From Niallia sp. NCCP-28 (lineage in GTDB: Bacteria; Bacillota; Bacilli; Bacillales; Cytobacillaceae), in assembly GCF_023168165.1 (NCBI RefSeq), contig NZ_BQYJ01000003.1, positions 310,001 through 374,000 of the forward strand: DNA of 64,000 bases. Direction: 5' to 3'. The notes beneath the pieces are model-generated. The model saw only the letters and a program-made list of their open reading frames with translations. It was not told the DNA's origin and did not search any database. Shown piece after piece: positions 26,451 through 36,181 of the stretch (the stretch's first letter is position 1; every line of letters starts with the position of its first letter). A program made the translations under genes and the position numbers.

Positions 26451-26696
26451 GAAAGCTCATAAAAATTTAGACAGGAGATAATGGTCTGGGGAAATACGGT
26501 TGCAGGTTCCCTTTATCTGATTTAAAAGGACTAGCCTATTAAATTTTTTGATGGGCTGAAAGACGTGATTTGACTTTTAGTAGTCTGATCGCTTTTTTTG
26601 CGGGTATTTTTCTATGGAGAATAGGGCGAATTTGCTATACTAATAGAGAATAGAAAAAGATGGAAATAAAGTAAATCAAGTACGGAGGATTATCGA

Positions 26697-27272
26697 ATGG
26701 GCAGTATGTATGAAAAGATATTGGATGTATTGGAAAGAAGGGGACCAACAACGATTTTTTCCATCTATGATGAAATAAAAAATAATCCGGCTATTTCCTT
26801 AGAGGAGGATAAGCCTGTTCATTTATCCTCTATAAAATCAGCTATCGCAAGAAAAAAAGATTTGTTTCAACTAGAAGACAATATTGTTTCTATTCTTCCT
26901 GAAAAAGAAATTAATAGCATTTCAATAGAATTTGAGGAATATAGGAGCAGTTGGCACAAATTAACGATTGATTTTATACTAGAAACCTATTTTATGCAGG
27001 AGTGGCATCTGTTACAAAATCAACAGAAGATGGCTATTCCTCAAATAGGTGCAGAATTTGATTATTTAGCTTTAAAAAAGGAATTATATCGCCTGAAAAT
27101 ATGGGATTGGGAAAATGGCCTCAATCACGGGGAAAATACATGGGCAATTGTTTTAAAAACAACGAATAGAGAATATCGGATGATGGGCTGTAGCTTAAAA
27201 GCAAAAGAATGGAAAAAAATCAATAAAAAAATAGGAGGTTTTTTTCCCATGATGTCCTTTTTTTCTCATTAA
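26697..27272 (+). CDS. Hypothetical protein with a winged-helix-like N-terminus
   Basis: 191 residues, no signal or membrane segment. Residues 1-70 (KILDVLERRGPTTIFSIYDE and following) look like a small helical DNA-binding or HARE-type domain: a short helix, a conserved turn and a final LEDNIVSILP strand pair. The rest is rich in Trp, Lys and Glu. The ribosome binding site is GGAGG. I do not recognise a named family and assign no function. Confidence 0.6.
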   Translation: MGSMYEKILDVLERRGPTTIFSIYDEIKNNPAISLEEDKPVHLSSIKSAIARKKDLFQLEDNIVSILPEKEINSISIEFEEYRSSWHKLTIDFILETYFMQEWHLLQNQQKMAIPQIGAEFDYLALKKELYRLKIWDWENGLNHGENTWAIVLKTTNREYRMMGCSLKAKEWKKINKKIGGFFPMMSFFSH

Positions 27273-27288
27273 TTCAATAAAAAACATA

Positions 27289-27440
27289 CTAATAAGTCCT
27301 AAAATAAAAACAGGTGAAGAAAAACAAATTTTTTTCTTCACCTGTTTTTTGATTTCTATTTATTTTTCATTTTGCAAAAAAAGATGTTTTTTTATATTTA
27401 ATTTTAAAAAAGTTATGTAATGCTTATGATGTATTTTGGC
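27289..27440 (+). repeat. Dispersed repeat, copy B
   Basis: Begins CTAATAAGTCCTAAA like copy A at 7777. The stem AAAACAGGTGAAGAAAAA pairs with TTTTTCTTCACCTGTTTT; where copy A has GGGG/CCCC, copy B has GGTG/CACC. The tail (GATTTCTATTTATTTT and TATTTTGGC) is shared too. Lies 17 bases after the stop of the 191-residue protein. Confidence 0.75.
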
Positions 27441-27507
27441 GCTTTTTTGTTTGGTTTTTATTCTTTTTCGCAGAAAAAAGAATAAATGGATAATGTAACC
27501 ATTATCA

Positions 27508-27536
27508 TTGTGTATATAGTGTTTTTATTTTATAAT
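27508..27536 (+). promoter_or_regulatory. Promoter of acsA
   Basis: TTGTGT (27508) and TATAAT (27531) with 17 bases between; predicted start near 27543. Confidence 0.75.
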
Positions 27537-27574
27537 AAAACATGTAAAAATATTGAAATGAGGGGGATGTATTA

Positions 27575-29293
27575 ATGAAAATGGAAGCGTTTCCACCTGT
27601 TGAAGGGAATTATAACCTCAAAAACTATGAAGAGATGTACCAACATTTCGATTGGAAAGAAGCGGAAGAAGATTTTTCTTGGCATCAAACAGGAAAAATA
27701 AATGCAGCATATGAAGCAATCGACCGCCACGCTGAAAGTTCACGAAAGCATAAAGTGGCCCTCTACTATTTAAGTCAAACTAGAAATGAGAAATATTCAT
27801 TTAATGATATGAAAAAACAAACAAATAAAGCTGGGAATGTTTTAAGGGAACAAGGTGACGTCCAAAAAGGAGACAGGGTATTTATTTTTATGCCGCGCTC
27901 ACCAGAATTATATTTTGCTCTCCTTGGCACCATTAAACTAGGAGCAATTGTCGGTCCATTATTTGAGGCCTTTATGGAGGATGCTGTAAGGGATAGGCTG
28001 CAAGACAGTGCCGCGAAAGTGTTGATTACAACCCCAGAATTGGTCGGACGTGTTCCAATTGATGAATTGGAAGCATTAGAAACAATTTTTCTCGTTGGCG
28101 AAGATATCAAAGAGGAAGGCAATTTTGTTGATTTTCTAAAGTATTTCCAAACAGCTTCCGATGAGTTGGAAGTGGAATGGGTGGAAAAAAATGATGGGCT
28201 AATTCTTCATTATACATCTGGTTCTACGGGCAAACCAAAAGGTGTTCTTCATGTTCATCATGCAATGGTTCAGCATTATCAGACTGCTAAATGGGTGCTT
28301 GATTTACAGGAAGATGACATTTATTGGTGTACCGCAGATCCAGGCTGGGTGACAGGAACTTCTTATGGAATTTTTGGTCCATGGCTGACTGGAGCTACTA
28401 ATATTGTAGCAGGCGGACGCTTTAGTCCTGATGCATGGTATAAAACAATTGAGACTTTTGGAGTGACAGTTTGGTACAGTGCACCCACTTCTTTTAGAAT
28501 GCTAATGAGTGCAGGGGAAGAAGTGGTGCAAAAATACAGTTTATCTTCCTTGCGCCATATTTTAAGTGTGGGGGAACCATTAAATCCAGAAGTAATTCGC
28601 TGGGGATATGAAGTGTTTGGGCATCGCATTCATGATACATGGTGGATGACAGAAACAGGGGCACAGCTTATTTGCAATTATCCATCCATGGAAATCAAAC
28701 CTGGTTCGATGGGCAAACCAATTCCAGGCGTCGAAGCTGCAATTGTTGATGATGATGGAAATATTCTGCCCCCAAATCAGATGGGCAATTTAGCGGTAAA
28801 AAAAGGTTGGCCATCTATGATGCATACGATTTGGAATAATCAAAAAAAGTATGACAGTTATTTTCTTCTAAATGAATGGTATGTTTCAGGAGACTCTGCT
28901 TATGTGGATGAAGATGGATATTTCTGGTTCCAAGGCCGGGTGGATGATGTTATTATGACGGCTGGAGAGCGGGTAGGGCCATTTGAAGTAGAAAATAAGC
29001 TTATTGAATTTCCAGCTGTTGCAGAAGCGGGAGTTATCGGGAAACCAGATGCGATTAGAGGAGAAATTATCAAAGCATTTGTTGCCCTTGTAGATGGTTA
29101 TCAAGAGTCAGATAAATTAAAAGAAGAAATACGTCAGTTTGTAAAAAATGGTCTCGCTGCACATGCTGCACCCAGAGAAATTGAATTTATTGCAAAATTA
29201 CCGAAAACAAGAAGCGGCAAAATTATGCGGCGAGTTCTAAAAGCATGGGAGCTTGGGCTTCCAACAGGTGATTTATCGACAATGGAAGATTAA
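27575..29293 (+). CDS. acsA: Acetyl-CoA synthetase
   Basis: Activates acetate to acetyl-CoA through acetyl-AMP. 572 residues, the length of B. subtilis AcsA. It has the AMP-binding P-loop HYTSGSTGKPKGV, the DTWWMTETG motif, SGDSAYVDEDGY and the C-terminal KTRSGKIMRR with Lys549, the residue acetylated by AcuA in B. subtilis. GAGGGGG precedes the start. The acuABC genes are not adjacent. Carbon-catabolite repression is expected from the CRE overlapping codons 3-7. Confidence 0.96.
   Translation: MKMEAFPPVEGNYNLKNYEEMYQHFDWKEAEEDFSWHQTGKINAAYEAIDRHAESSRKHKVALYYLSQTRNEKYSFNDMKKQTNKAGNVLREQGDVQKGDRVFIFMPRSPELYFALLGTIKLGAIVGPLFEAFMEDAVRDRLQDSAAKVLITTPELVGRVPIDELEALETIFLVGEDIKEEGNFVDFLKYFQTASDELEVEWVEKNDGLILHYTSGSTGKPKGVLHVHHAMVQHYQTAKWVLDLQEDDIYWCTADPGWVTGTSYGIFGPWLTGATNIVAGGRFSPDAWYKTIETFGVTVWYSAPTSFRMLMSAGEEVVQKYSLSSLRHILSVGEPLNPEVIRWGYEVFGHRIHDTWWMTETGAQLICNYPSMEIKPGSMGKPIPGVEAAIVDDDGNILPPNQMGNLAVKKGWPSMMHTIWNNQKKYDSYFLLNEWYVSGDSAYVDEDGYFWFQGRVDDVIMTAGERVGPFEVENKLIEFPAVAEAGVIGKPDAIRGEIIKAFVALVDGYQESDKLKEEIRQFVKNGLAAHAAPREIEFIAKLPKTRSGKIMRRVLKAWELGLPTGDLSTMED
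27582..27595 (+). promoter_or_regulatory. CRE (CcpA site) inside the start of acsA
   Basis: TGGAAGCGTTTCCA is a near-perfect CRE palindrome, centred about 45 bases downstream of the predicted transcription start and inside the first codons. B. subtilis acsA has a CRE at the equivalent place, so a roadblock type of CcpA repression is likely. Confidence 0.8.
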
Positions 29294-29641
29294 TATATAT
29301 ATATATATATACTATTGCTAGCACTACGTTTTCCACAAATAGAAAACACTTCTTTGTAAGCACCTCTAGATATTGTATCTATATGTTTTTACGTTTTAAA
29401 GTGTATCATAAATTCCTTTTCATGCAGTATAATCGAGTGATGAATTCTATTAAATGACTGAACTTTTCATACATATTCGATTTAGCTTCGCATGTATAGA
29501 AAAAGGGGGTGCATTTCCTTTCGTAATGCATTAATAATCGATAGCAGCTTTAAAAATGATTATGTTAAATAGATTCCGAGTTTGAATTATTTGTAAAACA
29601 GCTTTTCTCTCCTTCTTTATTTTTCCTAAGCAACAGCAAAA
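29294..29641. other. Convergent intergenic region with an AT microsatellite
   Basis: Directly after the acsA stop is a run of about nine AT units (29293-29311). The rest is AT-rich with no terminator for acsA that I can see and no gene. The metH terminator is at its right end. Confidence 0.55.
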
Positions 29642-29685
29642 AAAGGAACAAATTCTCAAGCCGAAATAGGAGAATTTGTTCCTTT
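29634..29685 (-). terminator. Rho-independent terminator of the met operon
   Basis: On the minus strand AAAGGAACAAATTCTC and GAGAATTTGTTCCTTT form a 16-base stem followed by a T-run. Confidence 0.92.
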
Positions 29686-29689
29686 ATCA

Positions 29690-32600
29690 TTATAGAGAAC
29701 TTGTTAATACATTAAAGTATCTTGCATCAGGATGAGCAAAAACCATGGCCGATACAGATGCTTCTGGCTCCATCATGCATTCTTCTGTTAAGTTAATGCC
29801 GATATTTGCTGGAGCAATTAATTCAAATAATTTTTTTTGATCTTCCAATTCAGGACAAGCAGGATAGCCGAAAGAGTATCGCTGACCTTGATATTTGGCA
29901 GAAAAGCGGTCTTTCATTGTAAAATCAATTGGATCGGGGAAACCCCAGCGATCTCTTATTTGACGATGGATCAATTCTGCGAATCCTTCTGCGAGCTCAA
30001 GTGCAAGTGATTGAAGGGCATGGGATTCTAGGAATTTCCCAGCTTTCTTTAACGATTCTGAAGCTTCTCTTATGCTGTTTCCAGACGTTACTGCAAAAAA
30101 AGCTACATAATCCATGATGCCGCTGTCGATAGATTTTACGTAATCGGCAAGACATAAAAAAGGTGCTTTTTCTTGTCTTGGAAAATCAAAAACTTGAATC
30201 ACTTCTTGTTTATTGTCCGGATGATAAATCAGTACTTTATTGCCATCTGATTGTGCAGGGAAAAACTGATAAATGCCTTGTGGTTTAATCCAGTTCTTTT
30301 TTTCTGATTCTACAAGCAGATTTTCCACTATTTCATTAATTTTTACTGTTTTTTCATCATTTGCGGCAAGTAATTTTTCAATTTTTCCTTTTACTCCTAA
30401 ATGATGGCCTAAAAGCATTTGTTTATTTACATATGGTTTAATATGCGAAATAGAATAGTTTGTTAGTATATGTCGTTTTGTATCCTGTGGTACAAAAACA
30501 GGAACATCTTGATTCACCGTTTTTGTTATTTTTACAGGAGCTTTTGCAGGTTTAACTGCTACATTCGAAGCAGCGGCTGCAAGTTTTGCTCTTTTTTCTT
30601 CTTGTTCTTTTTTCAGTTGTAGTGTTTCTTCTGGATTTGCCAGTTGATTGGCAATCGAAAGACCATTCATGGCATCTTTTGCATAAAGCACTAAACCATC
30701 GTATTCTTGAGAAATTTTTGTGTCAGTAAATTTCCTCGAAAGAGCAGCACCGCCAACTAGAATAGGGATATCAATTCCAGCTTGTTTCATATCCGAAGCT
30801 GTTAATACCATCTGTTGTGCAGATTTTACTAAAAGACCAGAAAGACCAACCATATCAGGTTTTTCCTTTTTAACGGCGGCAACAAGTTCAGAAGGAGGTA
30901 CTTTAATGCCTAAATCAATGACTTCATAACCGTTGTTGCTTAAAATAATATCCACTAAGTTTTTGCCGATATCATGGACATCCCCTTTAACGGTTGCCAA
31001 AATAATTTTTCCTTTTGTTGCGCTTGTTTCGTTTTTTTCCATATGTGGTTCTAAGTGGGAAACAGCTGCTTTCATGACTTCTGCACTTTGCAAAACTTCT
31101 GCCACAATCAGCTGGTTGTCATTAAATAGGCGGCCAACTTCTTTCATGCCATCCATTAATGGCCCATTAATAATATCAAGTGGAGCACTATAGTTGATTA
31201 ATGCTTGATCTAAATCTTTATGCAGGCCTTCTTTTGTTCCTTCCACAACATAATAGGCTAATCTTTCGTCCAATGTCATATCAGGCAATGTGCTTTTTTG
31301 TTCTTTTTTCATGCCTCGATAAAAGTTTGTAAATGTAGCAAGTGATTCATCAGTTGTTTCAAACAATAGTTTTTCAGCTAGGGCTACTTCTTCTTTAGAA
31401 ATGGAAGCAAATCTCTCCAACTTTTCTGTATTAACAATTGCATAATCTAATCCAGCTTGTGTACAGTGGTATAAGAATACACTATTAAGCACTTCACGGC
31501 CAACAGGGGGAAGACCAAAGGAAACATTACTTATGCCTAAAATGGTTTGCACGTCTGGACATGCTTCTTTAATTAATCGAATGCCGTCAACAGTAGCTTT
31601 TGCAGAACCAATATATTGTTCATCACCTGTTCCGACAGGGAAGACAAGTGGATCAAAAATAATATCTTGTCCATTTAGCTTATATTTTTTTGTTAGTAGT
31701 TCATAGGATCTTTTGGCGATTTCCAGCTTCTTCCTAGCGGTAACACCCATTCCTTCTTCATCGATGGTTCCAACGACAACAGCTGCCCCGTATCTATGGA
31801 CAATTGGAAGAATAGCCTCAAATCTTTCTTCTCCATCTTCTAAGTTAATGCTATTGATAATTACTTTGCCTTGAGAGTAAGAAAGAGCTTTTTCAATTAC
31901 TTTTTCATCCGTTGAGTCGATTACAAGAGGCACTTTGATTTTTTTGCCGACCTCTTCCATAAATTTTTGCATATCTTCTATTTCATCGCGATCAGGGTCT
32001 GCTAAACAAATATCGATAACATGTGCTCCGCCTTTTACTTGGGCTCTGGCGACTTCTGATGCTTCTTCATATTTTCCCTCGCTGATTAATCGTTTAAATT
32101 TGCGGGATCCGATAACATTTGTTCTTTCGCCGACCATAATAGGACGTAGAGTTGGATCATCATAAATAAATGGTTCAATCCCTGATACCATATGGGTATT
32201 ATGATTTTTTGCTTGTCTGGGCTGAAGATCCTTCATTTTATCTGCAATTGCTTTAATATGCTCAGGCGTTGTACCGCAGCAGCCGCCGACAACATTCAGC
32301 CATCCTTCTTTTGCAAACCCAGCAAGTTTTTCTGCAAGGGAGAGGGGAGTTTCATGATATTGACCTTCCTCATCCGGCAAACCTGCATTTGGATAGCAGC
32401 TTACTGCAAATTGCGACAGGTCAGAAAGGGAGCGGATATGATCTTGCATAAACTCCGGTCCTGTTGCACAATTTAGACCGATAGCAATTGGGTTCATATG
32501 CTCAATTGAGATATAAAATGCCTCAATGGATTGTCCCGCTAAAGTGGTGCCCATTGGTTCAATTGTGCCAGAAATCATTAATGGCAGTTCAAGGCCTGTT

Positions 32601-33151
32601 TTTTCAAAAGCTTGTTTGATGCCAATAAATCCAGCTTTTACATTCAGCATATCTTGGCTTGTTTCCAACAGTAGAAGATCCACGCCGCCATTTATTAAAC
32701 CACGCGCTTGTTCTTCATAGGAAGAAATAAGTTCATCGAATGTTGTGCCGCCTGTTACACTTAATGTTTTTGTAGTCGGGCCCATAGCGCCAGCTACATA
32801 TCTTGGCCAATCGGCTGTTGAAAATTTTTCTGCAGCTGCTTTTGCTAACTTTGCAGCTGTAACATTATTTTCATAAGCAACATGTGCAAGATTATATTCA
32901 TCTAGAACAATGCTTGTTGAACCAAATGTGTTTGTCTCAATAATATCTGCGCCAGCTTCAAGATAAGCTTCATGGATTTTTGAAATAACATCAGGTCGAG
33001 TAAAGTTTAAATTCTCATTACAGCCTTCCAAATCTTCTCCGCCAAAATCATCTGCTGTAAGATTTTCCTGCTGCAGCATCGTTCCCATAGCACCATCCAT
33101 GATTAGGATTCGTTCGTTTAGTTTATCCTTTAATGTTGATATTTTGATCAT
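29690..33151 (-). CDS. metH: Cobalamin-dependent methionine synthase
   Basis: Transfers the methyl group of methyl-tetrahydrofolate to homocysteine via methylcobalamin. 1153 residues, full length. Domains in order: homocysteine/zinc domain with Cys in GLNCATG and GGCCGTTPEH (1-300), pterin-binding domain (about 330-600), B12 cap and Rossmann domain with DVHDIGKN near residue 725 (His is the lower Co ligand), and the SAM-binding activation domain ending MVFAHPDARYF. AAGGAGG precedes the start; the ATGA overlap couples it to yitJ. B. subtilis, by contrast, relies on MetE, so this organism depends on or makes B12. Confidence 0.96.
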   Translation of the reverse strand: MIKISTLKDKLNERILIMDGAMGTMLQQENLTADDFGGEDLEGCNENLNFTRPDVISKIHEAYLEAGADIIETNTFGSTSIVLDEYNLAHVAYENNVTAAKLAKAAAEKFSTADWPRYVAGAMGPTTKTLSVTGGTTFDELISSYEEQARGLINGGVDLLLLETSQDMLNVKAGFIGIKQAFEKTGLELPLMISGTIEPMGTTLAGQSIEAFYISIEHMNPIAIGLNCATGPEFMQDHIRSLSDLSQFAVSCYPNAGLPDEEGQYHETPLSLAEKLAGFAKEGWLNVVGGCCGTTPEHIKAIADKMKDLQPRQAKNHNTHMVSGIEPFIYDDPTLRPIMVGERTNVIGSRKFKRLISEGKYEEASEVARAQVKGGAHVIDICLADPDRDEIEDMQKFMEEVGKKIKVPLVIDSTDEKVIEKALSYSQGKVIINSINLEDGEERFEAILPIVHRYGAAVVVGTIDEEGMGVTARKKLEIAKRSYELLTKKYKLNGQDIIFDPLVFPVGTGDEQYIGSAKATVDGIRLIKEACPDVQTILGISNVSFGLPPVGREVLNSVFLYHCTQAGLDYAIVNTEKLERFASISKEEVALAEKLLFETTDESLATFTNFYRGMKKEQKSTLPDMTLDERLAYYVVEGTKEGLHKDLDQALINYSAPLDIINGPLMDGMKEVGRLFNDNQLIVAEVLQSAEVMKAAVSHLEPHMEKNETSATKGKIILATVKGDVHDIGKNLVDIILSNNGYEVIDLGIKVPPSELVAAVKKEKPDMVGLSGLLVKSAQQMVLTASDMKQAGIDIPILVGGAALSRKFTDTKISQEYDGLVLYAKDAMNGLSIANQLANPEETLQLKKEQEEKRAKLAAAASNVAVKPAKAPVKITKTVNQDVPVFVPQDTKRHILTNYSISHIKPYVNKQMLLGHHLGVKGKIEKLLAANDEKTVKINEIVENLLVESEKKNWIKPQGIYQFFPAQSDGNKVLIYHPDNKQEVIQVFDFPRQEKAPFLCLADYVKSIDSGIMDYVAFFAVTSGNSIREASESLKKAGKFLESHALQSLALELAEGFAELIHRQIRDRWGFPDPIDFTMKDRFSAKYQGQRYSFGYPACPELEDQKKLFELIAPANIGINLTEECMMEPEASVSAMVFAHPDARYFNVLTSSL

Positions 33152-34995
33152 GTAGTAATCCTCCTTAAAGGGGCAGTTATTTCATGCGTATATAATGCAA
33201 GTTCAACAGAGAGTTCGTATCGCAAAAAGGGTGTGATTAGATAGATCCCATTAAAATATTGGGAAGCAACATCGATAAGAGATTTGGTAATCTTAATTCC
33301 TTCTTGTGCCGCTTGAACCGGATTATCTTTATATTGTGCCATTGTATTACGAATGGAATCGGCAATTTTGATGCCAGGGACTTCATTATGAAGGAATTCA
33401 GCGTTGTTGCTGCTAGTCAAAGGCATCAGCCCAATATAAATCGGCGCTTCAATATGTTTGGTTGCTTCATATAATTCGATTATTTTTTCTGCTGAATAAA
33501 CGGGTTGTGTAATAAAATAGTCAGCTCCAGCCTCAATTTTCTTTTCTAGTCTTTTTACCGCTTTATCTACTTGGCGAACATTTGGATTAAAAGCAGCTGC
33601 AACGGAAAAATTGGTCTTTTCTCCTAAATCTTTTCCTGACAGAGATAATCCCTCATTTAATTGCTTAATCATCGATATTAAATCCAAGCTTGTCATATCG
33701 TAAACAGAGGAGGCTCCAGGAAAATCGCCGACTCTTGCAGGGTCGCCTGTAATTGCCAATATATCGTTTAATCCTAATGTATGAAGACCCATTAAGTGGG
33801 ATTGCAAACCGATCATATTACGGTCGCGGCAAGCAATGTGAATTAATGGACGAATGCCGATTTGATTTTTTGTCATAGAACCAAGAGCAGAGTTGCATAT
33901 TCTAGGAGAAGCAAGGCTGTTGTCTGCAAGTGTAATGGCATCAATCCCAGTTTCTTTTAATTTTTGGGCCCCTTCAAAAAAACGTTTTGTGTCTAATTTT
34001 CTTGGGGGATCGAGTTCAACAATGACAGAAGGTCGTTCTTTTGCGATGTGTTCTAAAGGTTCTTTGTCTCTTGTTTGTTTTTTAGCAACGGTTATCTTGT
34101 CTTTTTGTTTTGCGGCAATTGTTTTTTCTGCTATAGGTTTGCAGCCATGTAAGCTTTCTGCAAAGTTTTTAATATGCTCTGGTGTTGTCCCACAGCATCC
34201 GCCTAAAAGGCGGACACCTTGGCTGCGGAATTCAACGGCTGATTGCCTAAAGTATTCTGCATTATCTTTATATTCAAAAACACCATCATTATAGCTAGGC
34301 AAGCTTGCGTTTGGATAGGCAGATAAATAGGCATTTTTAAGTAGTGGCACATCTTTTAAGGAGGCGATCATATGATGGGGACCAAGTCGGCAGTTTAGTC
34401 CGACCACATCAGCGCCAATTTGTTCTAGTTCTTTGAAAGCTTCCACAATTGGAATTCGATTTTGCAGATAGCCAATTTCATGTGCAGAAACTTGGGCGAT
34501 AATTGGGATATTTGTTTCTTTTTTTGCAATAGCAAGAACGGTCTTTAATTCTTCGAGATCATAAAATGTTTCTAGCAGAATTCCGTCTACACCTTCTAAA
34601 AGGAGGCAATATAGTTGTTCACGGAAGCTTCTTTTTATTTCTTCTAGGGAAATTGCTTGCGGTTTAATTCCTCTATTGCCGCCAATTGTTCCTAAAATAT
34701 AGGTGTCGCTATCTTTGGCTGCTTGTTTGGCGATACGAACTGCTGCGCTATTTATTTCTTTGACTGAATCTTCTAATCCGTATCTTTGCAATTTTAAATA
34801 GTTTGCCGCATACGTATTTGTTTGAATTAAATCGGCGCCTGCATGGATATAGGCGCGATGGATGTTTTCAATTTGGCTGCTGTGTGAAAGGTTTAGTTCT
34901 TCCAAACAGCTATCCTTGCCGTAGGAGTAGAGCAGAGTGCCTATTGCTCCATCAGCTATTAATATTTGGTCTTTCATTTTTGTTAAAAAGGACAT
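33148..34995 (-). CDS. yitJ: Bifunctional homocysteine S-methyltransferase / methylenetetrahydrofolate reductase
   Basis: 615 residues. The N-terminal half (1-290) is a zinc-dependent methyltransferase with Cys in GLNCRLGP and GGCCGTTPEH. A linker leads to a C-terminal MetF-type TIM barrel (about 320-600) with ITGDPARVGDFPGAS and DYFITQPVY for FAD and folate binding. It supplies methyl-THF for MetH, whose gene overlaps its stop. The order metI-metC-yitJ-metH makes one operon under the SAM riboswitch. GAGGTG is the ribosome binding site. Confidence 0.93.
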   Translation of the reverse strand: MSFLTKMKDQILIADGAIGTLLYSYGKDSCLEELNLSHSSQIENIHRAYIHAGADLIQTNTYAANYLKLQRYGLEDSVKEINSAAVRIAKQAAKDSDTYILGTIGGNRGIKPQAISLEEIKRSFREQLYCLLLEGVDGILLETFYDLEELKTVLAIAKKETNIPIIAQVSAHEIGYLQNRIPIVEAFKELEQIGADVVGLNCRLGPHHMIASLKDVPLLKNAYLSAYPNASLPSYNDGVFEYKDNAEYFRQSAVEFRSQGVRLLGGCCGTTPEHIKNFAESLHGCKPIAEKTIAAKQKDKITVAKKQTRDKEPLEHIAKERPSVIVELDPPRKLDTKRFFEGAQKLKETGIDAITLADNSLASPRICNSALGSMTKNQIGIRPLIHIACRDRNMIGLQSHLMGLHTLGLNDILAITGDPARVGDFPGASSVYDMTSLDLISMIKQLNEGLSLSGKDLGEKTNFSVAAAFNPNVRQVDKAVKRLEKKIEAGADYFITQPVYSAEKIIELYEATKHIEAPIYIGLMPLTSSNNAEFLHNEVPGIKIADSIRNTMAQYKDNPVQAAQEGIKITKSLIDVASQYFNGIYLITPFLRYELSVELALYTHEITAPLRRITT

Positions 34996-35011
34996 GTGGA
35001 CACCTCAAGTT

Positions 35012-36181
35012 TTAAATGATTTGCAGCTCTGCAGTTTTCTTTAGTGCTTGATCAAAATCTTTAATCAAGTCTTCAGGATTTTCTAACCCGACTGATAAAC
35101 GAAGGAGAGCATCTGTTATTCCTCGTTCTTGCCTTGCGATAGGACCCATTGCTGCATGGGACATTTTAGCAGGATAAGAAAGAATCGATTCAACTGCGCC
35201 TAAACTTACCGCAAATACAGGCAGCTCTACATTAGAAACGAATGTGCGCATTGCTTCTTCATTATGAAGTTCAAAGGAAAAGACTGCACCAGGCGATGAT
35301 GCTTGTTCCTTTTGAATGTTAAATTGAGGATGATCCTCGAATCCTGGATAATAAACTTTTTTAATCTGCGGGTGATTGTTTAAATAGTTTGCAATTATAA
35401 AAGCTGACTCGCTAGAATGTTTCATGCGGACATGAAGTGTTTTTATGCCTCGAAGTAAAAGCCAACAATCTTGCACTCCAAGAACAGCACCGAAAGAATT
35501 TTGCAAATATCCTAACTGTTCTGCTAATTTAGCGTCCTTGACAACCGCAAGACCCGCAACAACATCACTATGTCCTGACAAAAACTTTGTTGCACTATGC
35601 AAAACAACATCTGCACCCAAATTAAGGGGCTTTTGCAAAGCAGGTGTTAAAAAGGTATTGTCGACAAATGTCCATGCATGATGTTTTTTTGCTAAGGCAC
35701 TAACTGCTTTAATATCCGTCACTTTTAAAGTAGGATTTGATGGCGTTTCTACATATAATACTTTTGTATTTGGCCGAATAGCTTCTTCGACTGCCTCTAA
35801 ATCTGTCATATCAACAAAAGTATGTTCAATTCCAAATCGATTCAAAACTGTTGTTACCATACGGTATGTACCACCATAAACATCTTCGGTAATAACAACA
35901 TGATCTCCCTGTGAAAGAAGAAGGAAGGCAGTGGAGATCGCCGCCATTCCTGATGCAAAAGCAAATCCTTTTGTTCCGTCTTCGAGGTCAGCAATTACTT
36001 CTTCCACCGCTTCTCTTGTGGGATTTAAGCTTCTACTGTAGTCATATTTGCCAAATGAGTCGATATTTTTTTGATGGTAGGTGGATGCATGTTGGATGGG
36101 CACGCTAACTGCACCTGTTTCTGGATCATATTTATGTTTGTTATGCAAAAGTTTTGTTTCAAAAGTATAGTGGTCGCTCAT
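35012..36181 (-). CDS. metC: Cystathionine beta-lyase
   Basis: PLP enzyme that splits cystathionine to homocysteine. 389 residues with the PLP lysine in HSATKFLSGHSDV, FASGMAAI and the C-terminal RLSVGLENPEDLI typical of the Cys/Met metabolism PLP family. It overlaps metI by four bases and corresponds to B. subtilis metC (yjcJ). The division of substrate between this and MetI is from synteny; sequence alone does not separate lyase from synthase. Confidence 0.9.
   Translation of the reverse strand: MSDHYTFETKLLHNKHKYDPETGAVSVPIQHASTYHQKNIDSFGKYDYSRSLNPTREAVEEVIADLEDGTKGFAFASGMAAISTAFLLLSQGDHVVITEDVYGGTYRMVTTVLNRFGIEHTFVDMTDLEAVEEAIRPNTKVLYVETPSNPTLKVTDIKAVSALAKKHHAWTFVDNTFLTPALQKPLNLGADVVLHSATKFLSGHSDVVAGLAVVKDAKLAEQLGYLQNSFGAVLGVQDCWLLLRGIKTLHVRMKHSSESAFIIANYLNNHPQIKKVYYPGFEDHPQFNIQKEQASSPGAVFSFELHNEEAMRTFVSNVELPVFAVSLGAVESILSYPAKMSHAAMGPIARQERGITDALLRLSVGLENPEDLIKDFDQALKKTAELQII

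Noticed and set aside
29293-29311. AT dinucleotide run as a functional element
   Set aside because: Simple repeat directly after the acsA stop; no pairing partner or known role visible.
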